A stretch of DNA of 64,000 nt from Planctomycetaceae bacterium (GCA_006969385.1 CP030884.1:434001-498000), one strand, 5' to 3'. Numbered from the stretch's first letter, positions 1 through 10,447 are shown. Made by a program: numbers and translations. Notes: generated from the letters alone by a model not told the origin.

Positions 1-355
1 CGCCGCCCGAATAACCGATTAACGTCAATGGCGCATCGGGATATTCCGCGCGTAGTACTTTGATCTTGCGCGCGATTGCTGCGGCACGCTCGCGGTTGCG
101 CGGTAAGTCGGACAAGTTTTGCAGCGAAGACAACGGCGGTGAACCCCACGGCACAATCTCGATCGCCTGCTCAATGCCCGCGCGCCGCAACCCTTCATAA
201 ACGTGCTTCAACTGCCACGCGTTGCCCTCAACGCCCGGCAACATGATCACCGTCCCGCGTAGGCGTTCGTCCGGCGTCACCGGCGGCGGCTGAAAGCAAC
301 CGCAGCCGCATAACGCGGCCAACATAGACGCCGCCGATTGCCATTTTGCCGTCAT
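1..355 (-). CDS. Lipoprotein-like alpha/beta hydrolase (partial, runs off left edge)
   Basis: The first 118 residues of a minus-strand gene are present and the C-terminus lies outside the window. The protein opens with a short basic and hydrophobic stretch ending in a Cys-rich site (Leu-Ala-Ala-Leu-Cys-Gly-Cys), which looks like a lipoprotein signal peptide. A strand of the form Gly-Thr-Val-Ile-Met-Leu-Pro-Gly-Val-Glu-Gly follows, typical of the oxyanion-side strand of alpha/beta hydrolases. The visible part ends at Leu-Ile-Gly-Tyr-Ser-Gly-Gly, a G-x-S-x-G nucleophile elbow. The ATG at 355 is preceded by aagga at an 8-base spacing; an in-frame ATG at 364 is the alternative. The fold is fairly safe. 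The substrate (ester, lipid or peptide) cannot be read from this fragment. Confidence 0.7.
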   Translation of the reverse strand, partial: MTAKWQSAASMLAALCGCGCFQPPPVTPDERLRGTVIMLPGVEGNAWQLKHVYEGLRRAGIEQAIEIVPWGSPPLSSLQNLSDLPRNRERAAAIARKIKVLRAEYPDAPLTLIGYSGG

Positions 356-594
356 GGTCGCCATCCTTGTTGCCGCTACCGCTCGCACACTAATTGCGGG
401 CATCGTCGCCATCCATCCTTGCACACAAAACACGCTTTAGGGTTGATTCACACTCCCTCTCCCTCGCAGGAAGCGCGCCGGGGTGAGGGTTTTAACCACA
501 GCCCGATCACGACGAACCCCCAAAATAACCGTGGATAAAAGACCTACCGAAATCCTTGACACGACATGTCGCCTTAAGCGATAGAAATGGCCTT

Positions 595-627
595 TTGTTG
601 CTTGCCGTACCGACGCGACGATATACT
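595..627 (+). promoter_or_regulatory. Candidate sigma-70-type promoter for the prepilin-like gene
   Basis: Within the 385-base gap between the divergent genes (356-740) there is ttgctt at 598-603 and tatact at 622-627, separated by 18 bases. A second weaker candidate starts with ttgaca at 556-561 but has no good -10 box. The gap holds no convincing gene. Confidence 0.35.
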
Positions 628-740
628 ACCGGCTTTGCGGCAGGAAGATCACGGCACGAAGCCATCGGCGCAGCTCTGCACCCGGCAAATATCGTGTCAA
701 CGCTCATCGGTCGATTCGCCCAACTCAGGGGAAGCAAAAA

Positions 741-1559
741 ATGAAACGCACGCGCTCGGCTTTCACCCTCATCGAATTGCTCGTCGTCATCGCGATCATC
801 GCGCTGATTCTGTCGATCCTGCTACCGTCGCTGTCGCGCGCCAAAGAAACCGCCAAGCGGATGAAGTGCCAAAGCAATCTCAAGCAGATCATGACGGCGC
901 AAGTGATGTACATGGAAGACAACGGTCGCGTGGTGCCGTGGATCAACCCGCACCCGCAGGCCACTTGGGCGTCGCAGTTCGTTTGGGGTGGTTTCAAGCC
1001 GCCGGTGATTACCGATCTGTTCGGAACTAATATCGATCTCGCGCGCTGGCGGGTGGAAGAACGGCCGTTGGCAAAGTACCTCGTGCCCGGTTCGGTTGGC
1101 GACGATCGGCCCAAGATTTACATCTGCCCCGGCGACCGCACGCCGGGCTGGGGCATCATCGGCCAACAAACGCAAGTCGATCCCGATAGCACGCAATCCT
1201 CCTGGGAAGTTGCCGGCACAAGCTACGCCGTTAATTGGTACTGGCTGAATTATTACACGAGTTCGTGGACGCGAAGCAGGTTAGCGCAATACGAGAAAGA
1301 GATGCTGCCCCAACTCGTCGGCGGCGATGCATCCGAGTTCACCGTTTATTACGAATCGTACATGCACAACCTGATGGCCAGCGCCGACCATAACGGCGGC
1401 GGCTTTCAGGTCATGGGTTGGCACCGCCGCTATTCGCAACACGTGCTCGGCTTTTTAGACGGTCATGCGGAAAACAAATTCCTCGACACGCGCTATCCCT
1501 ACGGTGTCGGCTGGAAAGCCTGGCCCGAACGCGGCCTACCGGCGTATTTGCAACCGTGA
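741..1559 (+). CDS. Prepilin-type N-terminal cleavage/methylation domain protein (planctomycete pseudopilin-like)
   Basis: The 272-residue protein begins with a type IV prepilin leader: basic residues, then [16 protein letters not shown]. The Glu five residues into the mature protein is the one conserved in pilins, and the long hydrophobic helix is the membrane or assembly helix. Near the C-terminus a His is followed 12 residues later by Asp-Gly-His, a spaced variant of the H-X9-DG motif of the large planctomycete family of secreted pseudopilin-like proteins. The leader should be cut by a prepilin peptidase, and the protein should be handled by a type II secretion or pilus-like system. A gggaag ribosome site lies just before the ATG. 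No other pilus gene is nearby, so it is probably one of many dispersed members. The role of the globular part is unknown. Confidence 0.85.
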   Translation: MKRTRSAFTLIELLVVIAIIALILSILLPSLSRAKETAKRMKCQSNLKQIMTAQVMYMEDNGRVVPWINPHPQATWASQFVWGGFKPPVITDLFGTNIDLARWRVEERPLAKYLVPGSVGDDRPKIYICPGDRTPGWGIIGQQTQVDPDSTQSSWEVAGTSYAVNWYWLNYYTSSWTRSRLAQYEKEMLPQLVGGDASEFTVYYESYMHNLMASADHNGGGFQVMGWHRRYSQHVLGFLDGHAENKFLDTRYPYGVGWKAWPERGLPAYLQP

Positions 1560-1680
1560 TGGAATATTTGCATCCGCGATGGTGGTTGTTTCTTTGACGA
1601 TCCGCATTTCGTAATGTCGCGCACTTCGTGTTGATTTGCGCTTCGAGTTAATGCGTGCTTTGCGACGATATTCCCAAGCC

Positions 1681-1756
1681 GCTGGCGCAGCCAGCGCTGT
1701 GGCACCGGTTTGCAACCGGTGGTCTGCGCTGTGGCACCGGTTTGCAACCGGTGGTC
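1681..1756. repeat. Palindromic repeat family A, two tandem copies
   Basis: Two 29-base copies lie at 1696-1724 and 1728-1756. Each has the core gctgtggcaccggttt and folds on itself (accggtt / aaccggt). They are preceded by another small palindrome at 1681-1695 (gctgg / ccagc). A diverged copy lies at 21505-21530. The surrounding 1560-1769 shows no gene. Confidence 0.75.
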
Positions 1757-1769
1757 CGTGCCGAACGGC

Positions 1770-1988
1770 TTATTGTTCCGCCGCCCGCGCTAAATTCATC
1801 CGCAACAAATTTGCCAACACCGCCTGATCGACTTCCGCGCGCCGCTCGGCCAACGCATGCCCCTCTGGCAGCGGCTGCCCCGCGCCGGTTTCTTTCCACA
1901 CCTCTGCCCAATCGGCAGCCCAAGAGCCGTCCGAATAGACTGCCGCATACGCCGCCAGCCATCCGGCGAGCATCATACGTGCGGGCAT
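1770..1988 (-). CDS. Hypothetical small protein, possibly a gene remnant
   Basis: A 72-residue minus-strand reading frame with a plausible composition: Ala/Trp/Glu-rich, ending Leu-Leu-Arg-Met-Asn-Leu-Ala-Arg-Ala-Ala-Glu-Gln. The ending resembles the tail seen on some Eco57I-like DNA methyltransferases, where a Leu-x-Leu-Asn segment closes the protein, but the match is too short to call. It is boxed in by repeats on both sides and has no clear ribosome site, so it could be the C-terminal scrap of a larger lost gene or not coding at all. Confidence 0.3.
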   Translation of the reverse strand: MPARMMLAGWLAAYAAVYSDGSWAADWAEVWKETGAGQPLPEGHALAERRAEVDQAVLANLLRMNLARAAEQ

Positions 1989-1995
1989 CCAACAC

Positions 1996-2024
1996 TTAGC
2001 CCCCGGCCATTGGCCGGGGGCTAA
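1996..2024. repeat. Perfect 14-bp inverted repeat (GC-rich palindrome)
   Basis: The arms ttagcccccggcca and tggccgggggctaa pair perfectly around a single base. No T-run follows on either strand, so this is unlikely to be a simple intrinsic terminator. Confidence 0.85.
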
Positions 2025-2037
2025 TTTCGGTGTACCA

Positions 2038-2099
2038 AGAATCGCTATTTGTGGAGATTGATTAACGCGATCACGAATCCAGACGGATATAGCGATTCT
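2038..2099. repeat. Hairpin-forming inverted repeat, 11-bp arms
   Basis: The arms agaatcgctat (2038-2048) and atagcgattct (2089-2099) pair perfectly around a 40-base middle. It sits between the palindrome at 1996 and the rRNA terminator. It may be a small mobile-repeat remnant. Confidence 0.7.
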
Positions 2100-2136
2100 G
2101 CATTAGCTCACCAATCTACCGCGTCAACGCGACCCG

Positions 2137-2184
2137 TAAAAAAGGCGAGAGCCGCTTATCTTTCGATAAGCGGCTCTCAAAAAA
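2137..2184 (-). terminator. Intrinsic terminator after 5S rRNA (bidirectional)
   Basis: A perfect 14-bp stem (gagagccgcttatc at 2147-2160, its complement at 2165-2178) encloses a tttc loop. Runs of A/T flank it on both sides, so it can work in either direction. It lies directly downstream of the minus-strand 5S gene. Confidence 0.92.
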
Positions 2185-2291
2185 GCCGGCACTAATCTAC
2201 TTTCGCCCACTTGGACTATCATCGACTCCAGGGACTTCACTTCTGAGTTCGGAAAGGGATCAGGTGTTTCCCCCTAGATATCGGCACCGGC
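2185..2291 (-). rRNA. rrf: 5S ribosomal RNA
   Basis: Read on the minus strand, the segment carries the conserved 5S core ccgaactcagaagtgaa with the expected flanks. Its ends gccggtgcc and ggcactaat-side gccggc pair to close helix I. The length is about 107 bases. It follows the 23S gene by about 180 bases and ends at the intrinsic terminator. Confidence 0.93.
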
Positions 2292-2469
2292 ACGGCTGCG
2301 GCGGACGTTTCCGCCACGTCGCAGCTGAAATATTAAGGAATAGAGTGGGAAGCAATTCGGATGAGTTTTCACGAGTTCTGGTGTCTAACCAGTTTTGCCG
2401 ATAGCGATGTTTCGCGTCGATGAAACATGCCGGAACCTGGCATATGTGTTTCATCAGCGATTCATCAAT

Positions 2470-5359
<2,890 letters not shown>

Positions 5360-5549
5360 TCGATGAATCGCCGTCACAAATCCGAAAATTCGTAACGCCA
5401 CTTCAACGACTTATGTCATTCTAATCACCGCTATCGGCGCTCAATCCTTTATCTACTAATGGAGTTGCCCCCACCAGCAGATAAGAACTCTGGTTGAACA
5501 CTTGTGTTCGTGAAGATCATCTTTCTTCACAACCCACTCTATTCGCTTT

Positions 5550-5559
5550 TCAAAGAGCA
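5550..5559 (-). promoter_or_regulatory. boxA-like antitermination site in the tRNA-Ala/23S spacer
   Basis: The minus strand reads tgctctttga, matching the boxA element (tgctcttta) found in leaders and 16S-23S spacers of bacterial rRNA operons, where NusB/NusE load. It lies about 190 bases upstream of 23S. The rest of the 5360-5661 spacer shows no other feature. Confidence 0.5.
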
Positions 5560-5661
5560 ACCGAGGCATGGCCTCAGCCCGTCACCCGAGGGATGCCGAG
5601 TTCCGAAGGCCTTGATCAAAGGCCACCGAAACACACCATCCAATCGAACACTCAAAGTCAC

Positions 5662-5734
5662 TGGAGCCGATCGGGATCGAACCGACAACCCCCGGCTTGC
5701 AAAGCCGGTGCTCTCCCAATTGAGCTACGGCCCC
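5662..5734 (-). tRNA. tRNA-Ala (anticodon TGC)
   Basis: A 73-base cloverleaf on the minus strand starts ggggccgtagctca and ends ggctcca. The acceptor stem pairs with one G-U, the anticodon loop reads ctttgcaag giving TGC, and the T-loop is ttcgatc. The 3' CCA is not encoded. Confidence 0.97.
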
Positions 5735-5942
5735 GCAAAAACCTGCGGCAGGCTGCCGTCAGCAACTTTATCTTGTCAGCAGCGGTTGATTTTACTGAGG
5801 CACCCTCAGCTTGGCCGTTTCGGGCCTCAACCACCGCCTTTTTGTCTTATCACGAGAATCAACACCACAAGAGCACCGATTATCGTGTATTGAATCCAGT
5901 CGGGCACGAATGCCTCGCGATCCGCACGCCGTGGTTTAACAA

Positions 5943-6016
5943 TGGGCCCGGTAGGAGTCGAACCTACGACCTCGTCGTTATCAGCGACGCGCTCTAACCA
6001 ACTGAGCTACGAGCCC
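5943..6016 (-). tRNA. tRNA-Ile (anticodon GAT)
   Basis: A 74-base cloverleaf on the minus strand starts gggctcgtagctcag and ends cgggccca. The anticodon loop is ctgataacg giving GAT, and the T-loop is ttcgact. It lies 208 bases upstream of tRNA-Ala, the order usually seen between 16S and 23S. The 3' CCA is not encoded. Confidence 0.97.
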
Positions 6017-6086
6017 CGATTCTTTCCAGCGGGACCGCCAACCACATCCGTCGCGGGCGGAACGCTCTGCCGCTCAGTGTGGCGAC

Positions 6087-6113
6087 AAAAAAACCACCGG
6101 CAATGCCAGTGGT
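6087..6113 (-). terminator. Terminator-like hairpin in the rRNA leader
   Basis: On the minus strand a stem of 7-8 pairs with one mismatch (ccactggc / gccggtgg) is followed at once by seven T. It lies between the rRNA promoter (6254-6281) and tRNA-Ile, so transcripts would meet it before the first mature RNA. It could be an attenuator read through by an antitermination complex, or the end of a short leader RNA. Confidence 0.6.
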
Positions 6114-6253
6114 CCGTATCAATCGAGACCTGACGGCAACGCCCGTGTCAAACCAACTTGTCAATTCGGCGTCTCAGCAGTCTGCTCCAGCTGCTTGGTT
6201 TCGCTCGCTGCGACTCGAAAACCGCTTGTGCGTTTTGTTCATCGCAGCACAGC

Positions 6254-6281
6254 AATTTACCACGACCCGATGGGGTGTCAA
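6254..6281 (-). promoter_or_regulatory. Promoter of the tRNA-Ile/tRNA-Ala/23S/5S unit
   Basis: On the minus strand ttgaca (6281-6276) and taaatt (6259-6254) are spaced by 16 bases. This is the best promoter match in the area and points at the tRNA-Ile gene, with a leader of about 230 bases. No 16S sequence lies between this promoter and the tRNA, or in the 6017-6508 stretch as a whole. Confidence 0.65.
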
Positions 6282-6508
6282 CGGCTTGCAAAATAAAAAA
6301 TTATCCGGGCCGATTTAGCGACAAATTAACATTTGACATAAGGTTAAGGCCAATCTCCCCCGCGCGCCGCCGAAAATTAATTTTCCGCCCCCCGCCCGAC
6401 TGGCCCAAAATCGCGGTCTCAGGTATCTTGTGGAGCTCGTTTAAACAGAATTTTCGCCGAGCAACGACGCCAAATCGACCTCGGCACAGACCCTTGGGAA
6501 TCGAAACC

Positions 6509-6691
6509 ATGCGAAAAACCAAAGATATCAAGCGCAAGCGCACCGAAGCCGGCACCCTCTACAAGCGTGGCCAACGCAAAGAAGCCTACAAGCTGTGGGA
6601 AGAAGCCAAAAAGGAACTCGACGAACTGCGCGGCCGCAACAAGCCCGCCCCCGAGGCAGCGGCTGCCGAAGGCGAATCAGGCGGCGAGTAG
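6509..6691 (+). CDS. Small highly charged protein of unknown function
   Basis: The 60-residue protein is rich in Lys, Arg and Glu (Met-Arg-Lys-Thr-Lys-Asp-Ile-Lys-Arg-Lys-Arg at the start) and has a helical middle (Ala-Tyr-Lys-Leu-Trp-Glu-Glu-Ala-Lys-Lys-Glu-Leu-Asp-Glu-Leu). It ends in an Ala/Glu/Gly-rich tail. There is no signal peptide or membrane segment, so it is probably cytoplasmic and may form one amphipathic helix that binds nucleic acid or ribosomes. The frame, composition and ATG start suit a real small gene; the function is unknown. It diverges from the rRNA promoter. Confidence 0.55.
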   Translation: MRKTKDIKRKRTEAGTLYKRGQRKEAYKLWEEAKKELDELRGRNKPAPEAAAAEGESGGE

Positions 6692-6724
6692 GGATTCGAT
6701 GCTTGATCGGCTCGATCCCAAACT

Positions 6725-7315
6725 CTAAAAACCGCCGTACGAAACCTCCTCCACGAAAATTTGCCAATATCCCGACAATACGTCGGGGTCCAAAGTTTGC
6801 ATCTCTTTGACGAACGTGGAGACGAACGCATCGTGAAGTGTCGGCGTCATCGCGTCGTGATGATATCGTCGTTCGTAGCCGAGAATTAGCACGACTTGCG
6901 CGACAAGAACTTCAAGACTTCGGCTGATATACCAATTCCGATCCCCGTCTTCTCCCTCGAAGCATCCAAATACGACACCTTCTTCATCCAGAAATACGGG
7001 GTTCTGCGGCGACGCCAGATTTGCTACATGAATTGCCGATCCACCCTTCGGCTCTCTTCGGCCCCTGCTCGGATTCGGCGGTAATTCAAAATTTAACGGC
7101 GTTACAAATTCAAAGATCCCGGGCTTACTTGCAGCATCAGGTATTCCGACTTCGATCAAAAAGCGCTTCGTTTCCTCGCTATTGATGCACAATTCGTCAA
7201 CCGCTACTTTGCCAAAGCGCCTTAATTTCAGCACGGGAAAGACATTCTTGACGAACACGAATGGATCTAGCTCAGCACTGCTGCGTGGCGTTGGGGTGTT
7301 TTCCACCGACATCAT
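6725..7315 (-). CDS. SUKH-like (SMI1/KNR4 superfamily, SUKH-4 type) protein
   Basis: The 196-residue protein has no signal peptide. Its middle part follows the order seen in SUKH-4 proteins: a Phe-Leu-x-x-Val-Gly-Ile-Pro stretch near residue 52, a Phe-Glu-Phe-Val-Thr-Pro-Leu segment, then Val-Phe-Leu-Asp-Glu-Glu-Gly-Val-Val-Phe-Gly, and Trp-Tyr-Ile-Ser-Arg-Ser-Leu-Glu-Val-Leu near residue 130. SUKH proteins often act as immunity proteins against nuclease toxins. The gene starts 16 bases after the stop of an exported nuclease on the same strand, which fits a nuclease-immunity pair, though that pairing is inferred. The family call is by eye and needs a profile search. Confidence 0.5.
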   Translation of the reverse strand: MMSVENTPTPRSSAELDPFVFVKNVFPVLKLRRFGKVAVDELCINSEETKRFLIEVGIPDAASKPGIFEFVTPLNFELPPNPSRGRREPKGGSAIHVANLASPQNPVFLDEEGVVFGCFEGEDGDRNWYISRSLEVLVAQVVLILGYERRYHHDAMTPTLHDAFVSTFVKEMQTLDPDVLSGYWQIFVEEVSYGGF

Positions 7316-7331
7316 TCCAACCCAGACTTTC

Positions 7332-7925
7332 TTAGCGAATCACGCCCGCCTTAAGCATTCGCTGTCGCCACGCGGGCATTTGTTTTTCCTGCACATCCGC
7401 CCAGAGGCCGACTTCTTCACGGGCGGCGCGCTTCTCCAGTGTTTGAAATCGCAGCTTAAACGCGTGGTCGAAGCGTCGATCGGCGTATGCCAAGCCTTCC
7501 TGCACCAACACTTCGTTAAGCATCTCGCCGGTATCTGGTAAATAGACAAATGACAATAATCGACCGTACTTGTCGCGCGGGGCACGATTCGGATCGAGCG
7601 CTAGGCGCACGCGCCGTCCAAGCAGGTGCTCCGTTACGAAATCCTTAGCAATCTCGCCGAAATATGCGCTCGTTGCCCCGTCGCCGTGCGCCGTCTCCGG
7701 ACAATCCACGCCCCACAATCGAATGCGTGTGGTTGCTTTGCGACCGTCCGGCAGGTCGACATCGAACGTGTCACCATCGGCGACGTACGTAACGACGCAT
7801 TCAACGCCTTGGTAGCGCGCCCGATCGTCAGCCGCCGGGCCTGTGAGCCAGCCGCGATGATCGGCGGCGCTAAGGCCGGCGATACCGACGATGATGAGCC
7901 ATTTAGCGGAAGGGCGCCGTCGCAT
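7332..7925 (-). CDS. Exported thermonuclease-like (SNase/TNase-fold) nuclease
   Basis: The 197-residue protein starts with Arg-Arg-Arg and a hydrophobic stretch (signal peptide or anchor), then carries a staphylococcal-nuclease fold. Visible motifs are Val-Ala-Asp-Gly-Asp-Thr-Phe-Asp-Val near residue 50, Arg-Ile-Arg-Leu-Trp-Gly-Val-Asp-Cys-Pro-Glu-Thr near 70, Phe-Val-Thr-Glu-His-Leu-Leu-Gly, and Asp-Lys-Tyr-Gly-Arg-Leu-Leu-Ser-Phe-Val near 120. These hold the calcium-binding Asp residues and the two catalytic Arg plus Glu of the family. It should cut DNA or RNA outside the cytoplasm. The next gene downstream is SUKH-like. Confidence 0.88.
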   Translation of the reverse strand: MRRRPSAKWLIIVGIAGLSAADHRGWLTGPAADDRARYQGVECVVTYVADGDTFDVDLPDGRKATTRIRLWGVDCPETAHGDGATSAYFGEIAKDFVTEHLLGRRVRLALDPNRAPRDKYGRLLSFVYLPDTGEMLNEVLVQEGLAYADRRFDHAFKLRFQTLEKRAAREEVGLWADVQEKQMPAWRQRMLKAGVIR

Positions 7926-8348
7926 GATGAGGGCAGTTTACCACGCCGGCGGGTGGGAATTGGTTCGGCACGTCGCGTTCTCTCTCCAGGCTTTGCAATG
8001 CAGTTCGGAAGCACGCGGCGACGTTGGCTTGCCGTTTGGCGAAGCGGAAGCATTCGGCCCGGAATATACGCGAGGCGGCAAGCGGGACCGTGCTTTTTCG
8101 CGCCCTCCCCTAAGTTCGTTTGTCGAGCTTCGTTGGGAACGCCTGCTTCAACGGCGATGCCGCTGCCATTCGAATCCCAAGCGACTTTCCAGAGCACCAA
8201 ATCTCCGCCTCCAGCCCGCTTATTCGCCCTAAATATCTCGATTTTCGCCGCCCCAATTTCCATCTTGACATCGATTCTGCTTTCGCCGAAACATACACTG
8301 TATTAAACGGAGTATCGCACCTTCCCCCAGCGAAAGGTGGTCGCCGCC
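7926..8348. other. Intergenic stretch without a supported gene
   Basis: Between the divergent nuclease and CPCC genes, reading frames exist on both strands but have unnatural compositions (Arg/Ser/Pro-rich) and no ribosome sites. A ttgaca at about 8267 lacks a properly spaced -10 box. I see nothing else. Confidence 0.4.
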
Positions 8349-8684
8349 ATGCCGCCCAAAAACCGACATTGGGATATCGCGATTCAGTACACCACGCCCG
8401 ATCGCCGACAGCCCCGGCGTTATAAGACGCGCTACCGCTGCCATTGCTGCGGATTTATCACGCTCTGCGAGCGCGACCTCTGGGATCGCTGCCCCGTCTG
8501 CTTCTGGGAAGACGACCCCGACCAATCGGCCGACCCGCAATACGCCGGGGGCATCAATCGCATCAGTCTTTTCAGCGCCCGCGACAATTTCCGTCGTTTT
8601 GGTGCCATCGAGCTGGACGCTAAGCTCTATGTGCGCGCACCGCGTGCCGATGAAATCCCTCCCGGCTACAATCCTCACCGTTAG
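8349..8684 (+). CDS. CPCC-type cysteine-rich (zinc-binding) protein
   Basis: The 111-residue protein contains Tyr-Arg-Cys-His-Cys-Cys-Gly-Phe-Ile-Thr-Leu, then Cys-Pro-Val-Cys-Phe-Trp-Glu-Asp-Asp-Pro-Asp-Gln, then Gly-Gly-Ile-Asn-Arg-Ile-Ser-Leu with Ala-Arg-x-Asn-Phe and Phe-Gly-Ala. This is the full signature of the Cys-rich CPCC family, in which paired Cys residues make a zinc ribbon. Members are small soluble proteins of unknown function, often found as solitary genes or near toxin-immunity loci. I chose the ATG at 8349; an in-frame GTG at 8337 is closer to the gaaagg ribosome-like site and is possible. Confidence 0.8.
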   Translation: MPPKNRHWDIAIQYTTPDRRQPRRYKTRYRCHCCGFITLCERDLWDRCPVCFWEDDPDQSADPQYAGGINRISLFSARDNFRRFGAIELDAKLYVRAPRADEIPPGYNPHR

Positions 8685-8689
8685 TCAAA

Positions 8690-8960
8690 CAGAGCCGCGC
8701 CCGTTAGGGAAGCGGTAAACGTCAATGCATTCGCGAATACCGTATAAGCGCTACGATGTTGACCAGGCATCGCGCCATTGAGAACAGTCCGCAATGCGGA
8801 CCCAACAAGTTGAGATGCGGTTCTGTTAGAGCCGCGTGTGCATCAGAGCCCCGCCCGTAAGGAAGGGGTGAGAGTCAAGACGTTCGCGACCGTCAAAAAG
8901 GCGCGACGATGTTGACCGAGTATTGCACCGTCGAAATCGGTCCGCAGTGCGGACCCTACA
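8690..8960. repeat. Imperfect tandem repeat of about 118 bp (family C), two copies
   Basis: Copy 1 (8690-8807) and copy 2 (8844-8960) align along their whole length. Both open with cagagccgcgcccgt-like sequence, share acgatgttgacc in the middle, and end with a gtccgca / tgcggac palindrome followed by ccaaca or cctaca. A third start-of-unit copy lies at 38790. The unit fills the gap before the aldehyde dehydrogenase gene. Confidence 0.8.
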
Positions 8961-8993
8961 ATTCGCTTCCGTATCATCGAGGACAGCCCCGAC

Positions 8994-10412
8994 ATGCTCC
9001 ACATCCCCATTCTTCGTCACGGTCAACCCTACGAATCCGTCGAAACCACCGAGCTGGTGCATCATGCCACCGGCGACGCCGTTGCGCTGGTCAGCCAAGC
9101 CAACAGCGGCATGGTCGGGCGCGACATCAGCCAGATGGATCGCGACGTGCTCGAGCAATTCACCGTCGCCGAGTTGATGGATATGTGTCGCAAAGCGGGT
9201 GAGCTGTTTCTCAACGGCACTGTCGCATGCGGTAACGAACAACAAACGTTCGATGATTACATCCGTCAACTATCCGCGACGACCGGCATGCCGATGTCTT
9301 ATTGCAAAGGAAACGCCCAAAAGATCTATCGCATCTTTAACGAGATAGACGTCGTCATCGCCGGCCTCACGCGCGGCTTCGACCTGTCGATTCTCGATCA
9401 GGGTTGGGGCGACGACGAAGGCCGCACGCTGAGCTTTTTCCGCGAAGCGAACTGCCTCGGTGCCGTCTTGCCGAGTAACTCGCCCGGCGTGCACTCGCTG
9501 TGGATACCGGCGATCGCGCTTAAGTGTCCGTTGGTACTCAAGCCCGGCCGCGAAGAACCTTGGTCGCCCTTGCGCATCATTGAATGCTTCAAAGCCGTGG
9601 GCGTGCCCGCCGAGGCATTCGGGTTCTACCCCACCGATCACGCCGGTGCCGGCGAACTCTTGCGCCGTTGCGGTCGCTCGATGTTATTCGGCGGCGAGGC
9701 GACGACGCGCCCCTATGCCAATGACCCGCGCGTGGAACTGCACGGCCCCGGCTATAGCAAGATCGTCATCGGCGAAGACGAAGCGGATAACTGGGAACAG
9801 TATCTCGATGTGATGGTGCAATCGATCGCGGCCAACGGTGGTCGCTCGTGCATCAACTGCAGCGCCATCTGGACGCCGCGCAATGGTAAGGCGATCGCGC
9901 AGGCCATCGCCGAGAAGCTTGCCGAGATCAAGGCGCTGCCCGCCGAAGACCCCAACGCACAAGTCGCCGCCTTTGCCAATCCGGACATGGCCGAGATGAT
10001 GTCGGAATCGATCGACGCCCAACTGGGCAACGGTGCGACGGATTTGGTGCAGGAAATTCGCGGCAGCAATCGCCTCGTAAAGCAGGGGCGCATTGCGTGG
10101 CTATTGCCAGCCATCGTTTGGTGCGAAGACGCCGAGCATCCACTGGCGAACAAGGAATTCCTGTTCCCCTACGCCTCGGTGGTGGAAGCACCCGCAAGCG
10201 ACATACCCTGTCTCATCGGCCCCACGCTGGTGGCCACGGCGTTGTCGAAAGATAAGAAGTTCCTCGCGTCTTTGATGAACGCACCCAACGTCGACCGCCT
10301 CAACATCGGCCCAGTGCCCACGTTTAAGCTCAGTTGGGATCAACCGCACGAAGGGAATCTGTTCGAGCATCTGTATCGCCAGCGCGCGTTTCAGATTGAG
10401 GCGGTGGCGTAA
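8994..10412 (+). CDS. Aldehyde dehydrogenase superfamily enzyme
   Basis: The 472-residue protein has the ALDH fold: a cofactor-domain segment Ala-Leu-Lys-Cys-Pro-Leu-Val-Leu-Lys-Pro-Gly-Arg (Lys-Pro at the usual nucleotide-binding place), and the catalytic stretch Asn-Gly-Gly-Arg-Ser-Cys-Ile-Asn-Cys with Cys286 as the likely nucleophile. The usual acidic general-base motif Glu-Leu-Gly-Gly is not obvious and the protein diverges from classic ALDHs. It may therefore be an acyl-CoA or acyl-phosphate reductase-like branch instead of a standard aldehyde oxidase. There is no signal peptide. A gagga ribosome site precedes the ATG by about 10 bases, and a terminator follows the gene. It stands alone between repeats, so the pathway is unknown. 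Confidence 0.8.
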   Translation: MLHIPILRHGQPYESVETTELVHHATGDAVALVSQANSGMVGRDISQMDRDVLEQFTVAELMDMCRKAGELFLNGTVACGNEQQTFDDYIRQLSATTGMPMSYCKGNAQKIYRIFNEIDVVIAGLTRGFDLSILDQGWGDDEGRTLSFFREANCLGAVLPSNSPGVHSLWIPAIALKCPLVLKPGREEPWSPLRIIECFKAVGVPAEAFGFYPTDHAGAGELLRRCGRSMLFGGEATTRPYANDPRVELHGPGYSKIVIGEDEADNWEQYLDVMVQSIAANGGRSCINCSAIWTPRNGKAIAQAIAEKLAEIKALPAEDPNAQVAAFANPDMAEMMSESIDAQLGNGATDLVQEIRGSNRLVKQGRIAWLLPAIVWCEDAEHPLANKEFLFPYASVVEAPASDIPCLIGPTLVATALSKDKKFLASLMNAPNVDRLNIGPVPTFKLSWDQPHEGNLFEHLYRQRAFQIEAVA

Positions 10413-10447
10413 CAAGAAGTTCGCTTAGACATCCGTGAAATAAGAAA

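Noticed and set aside
1681..1756. Start of a CRISPR array
   Set aside because: Only two copies, a 3-base spacer, and each unit is a self-complementary hairpin; no cas genes.
6017..6508. Hidden 16S rRNA upstream of tRNA-Ile
   Set aside because: There is no anti-Shine-Dalgarno 3' end and no conserved 16S block, and the stretch is far too short.
7634..8263. 209-residue minus-strand frame extending upstream of the nuclease gene
   Set aside because: It overlaps the nuclease in another frame and has a Ser/Arg/Pro composition without motifs.
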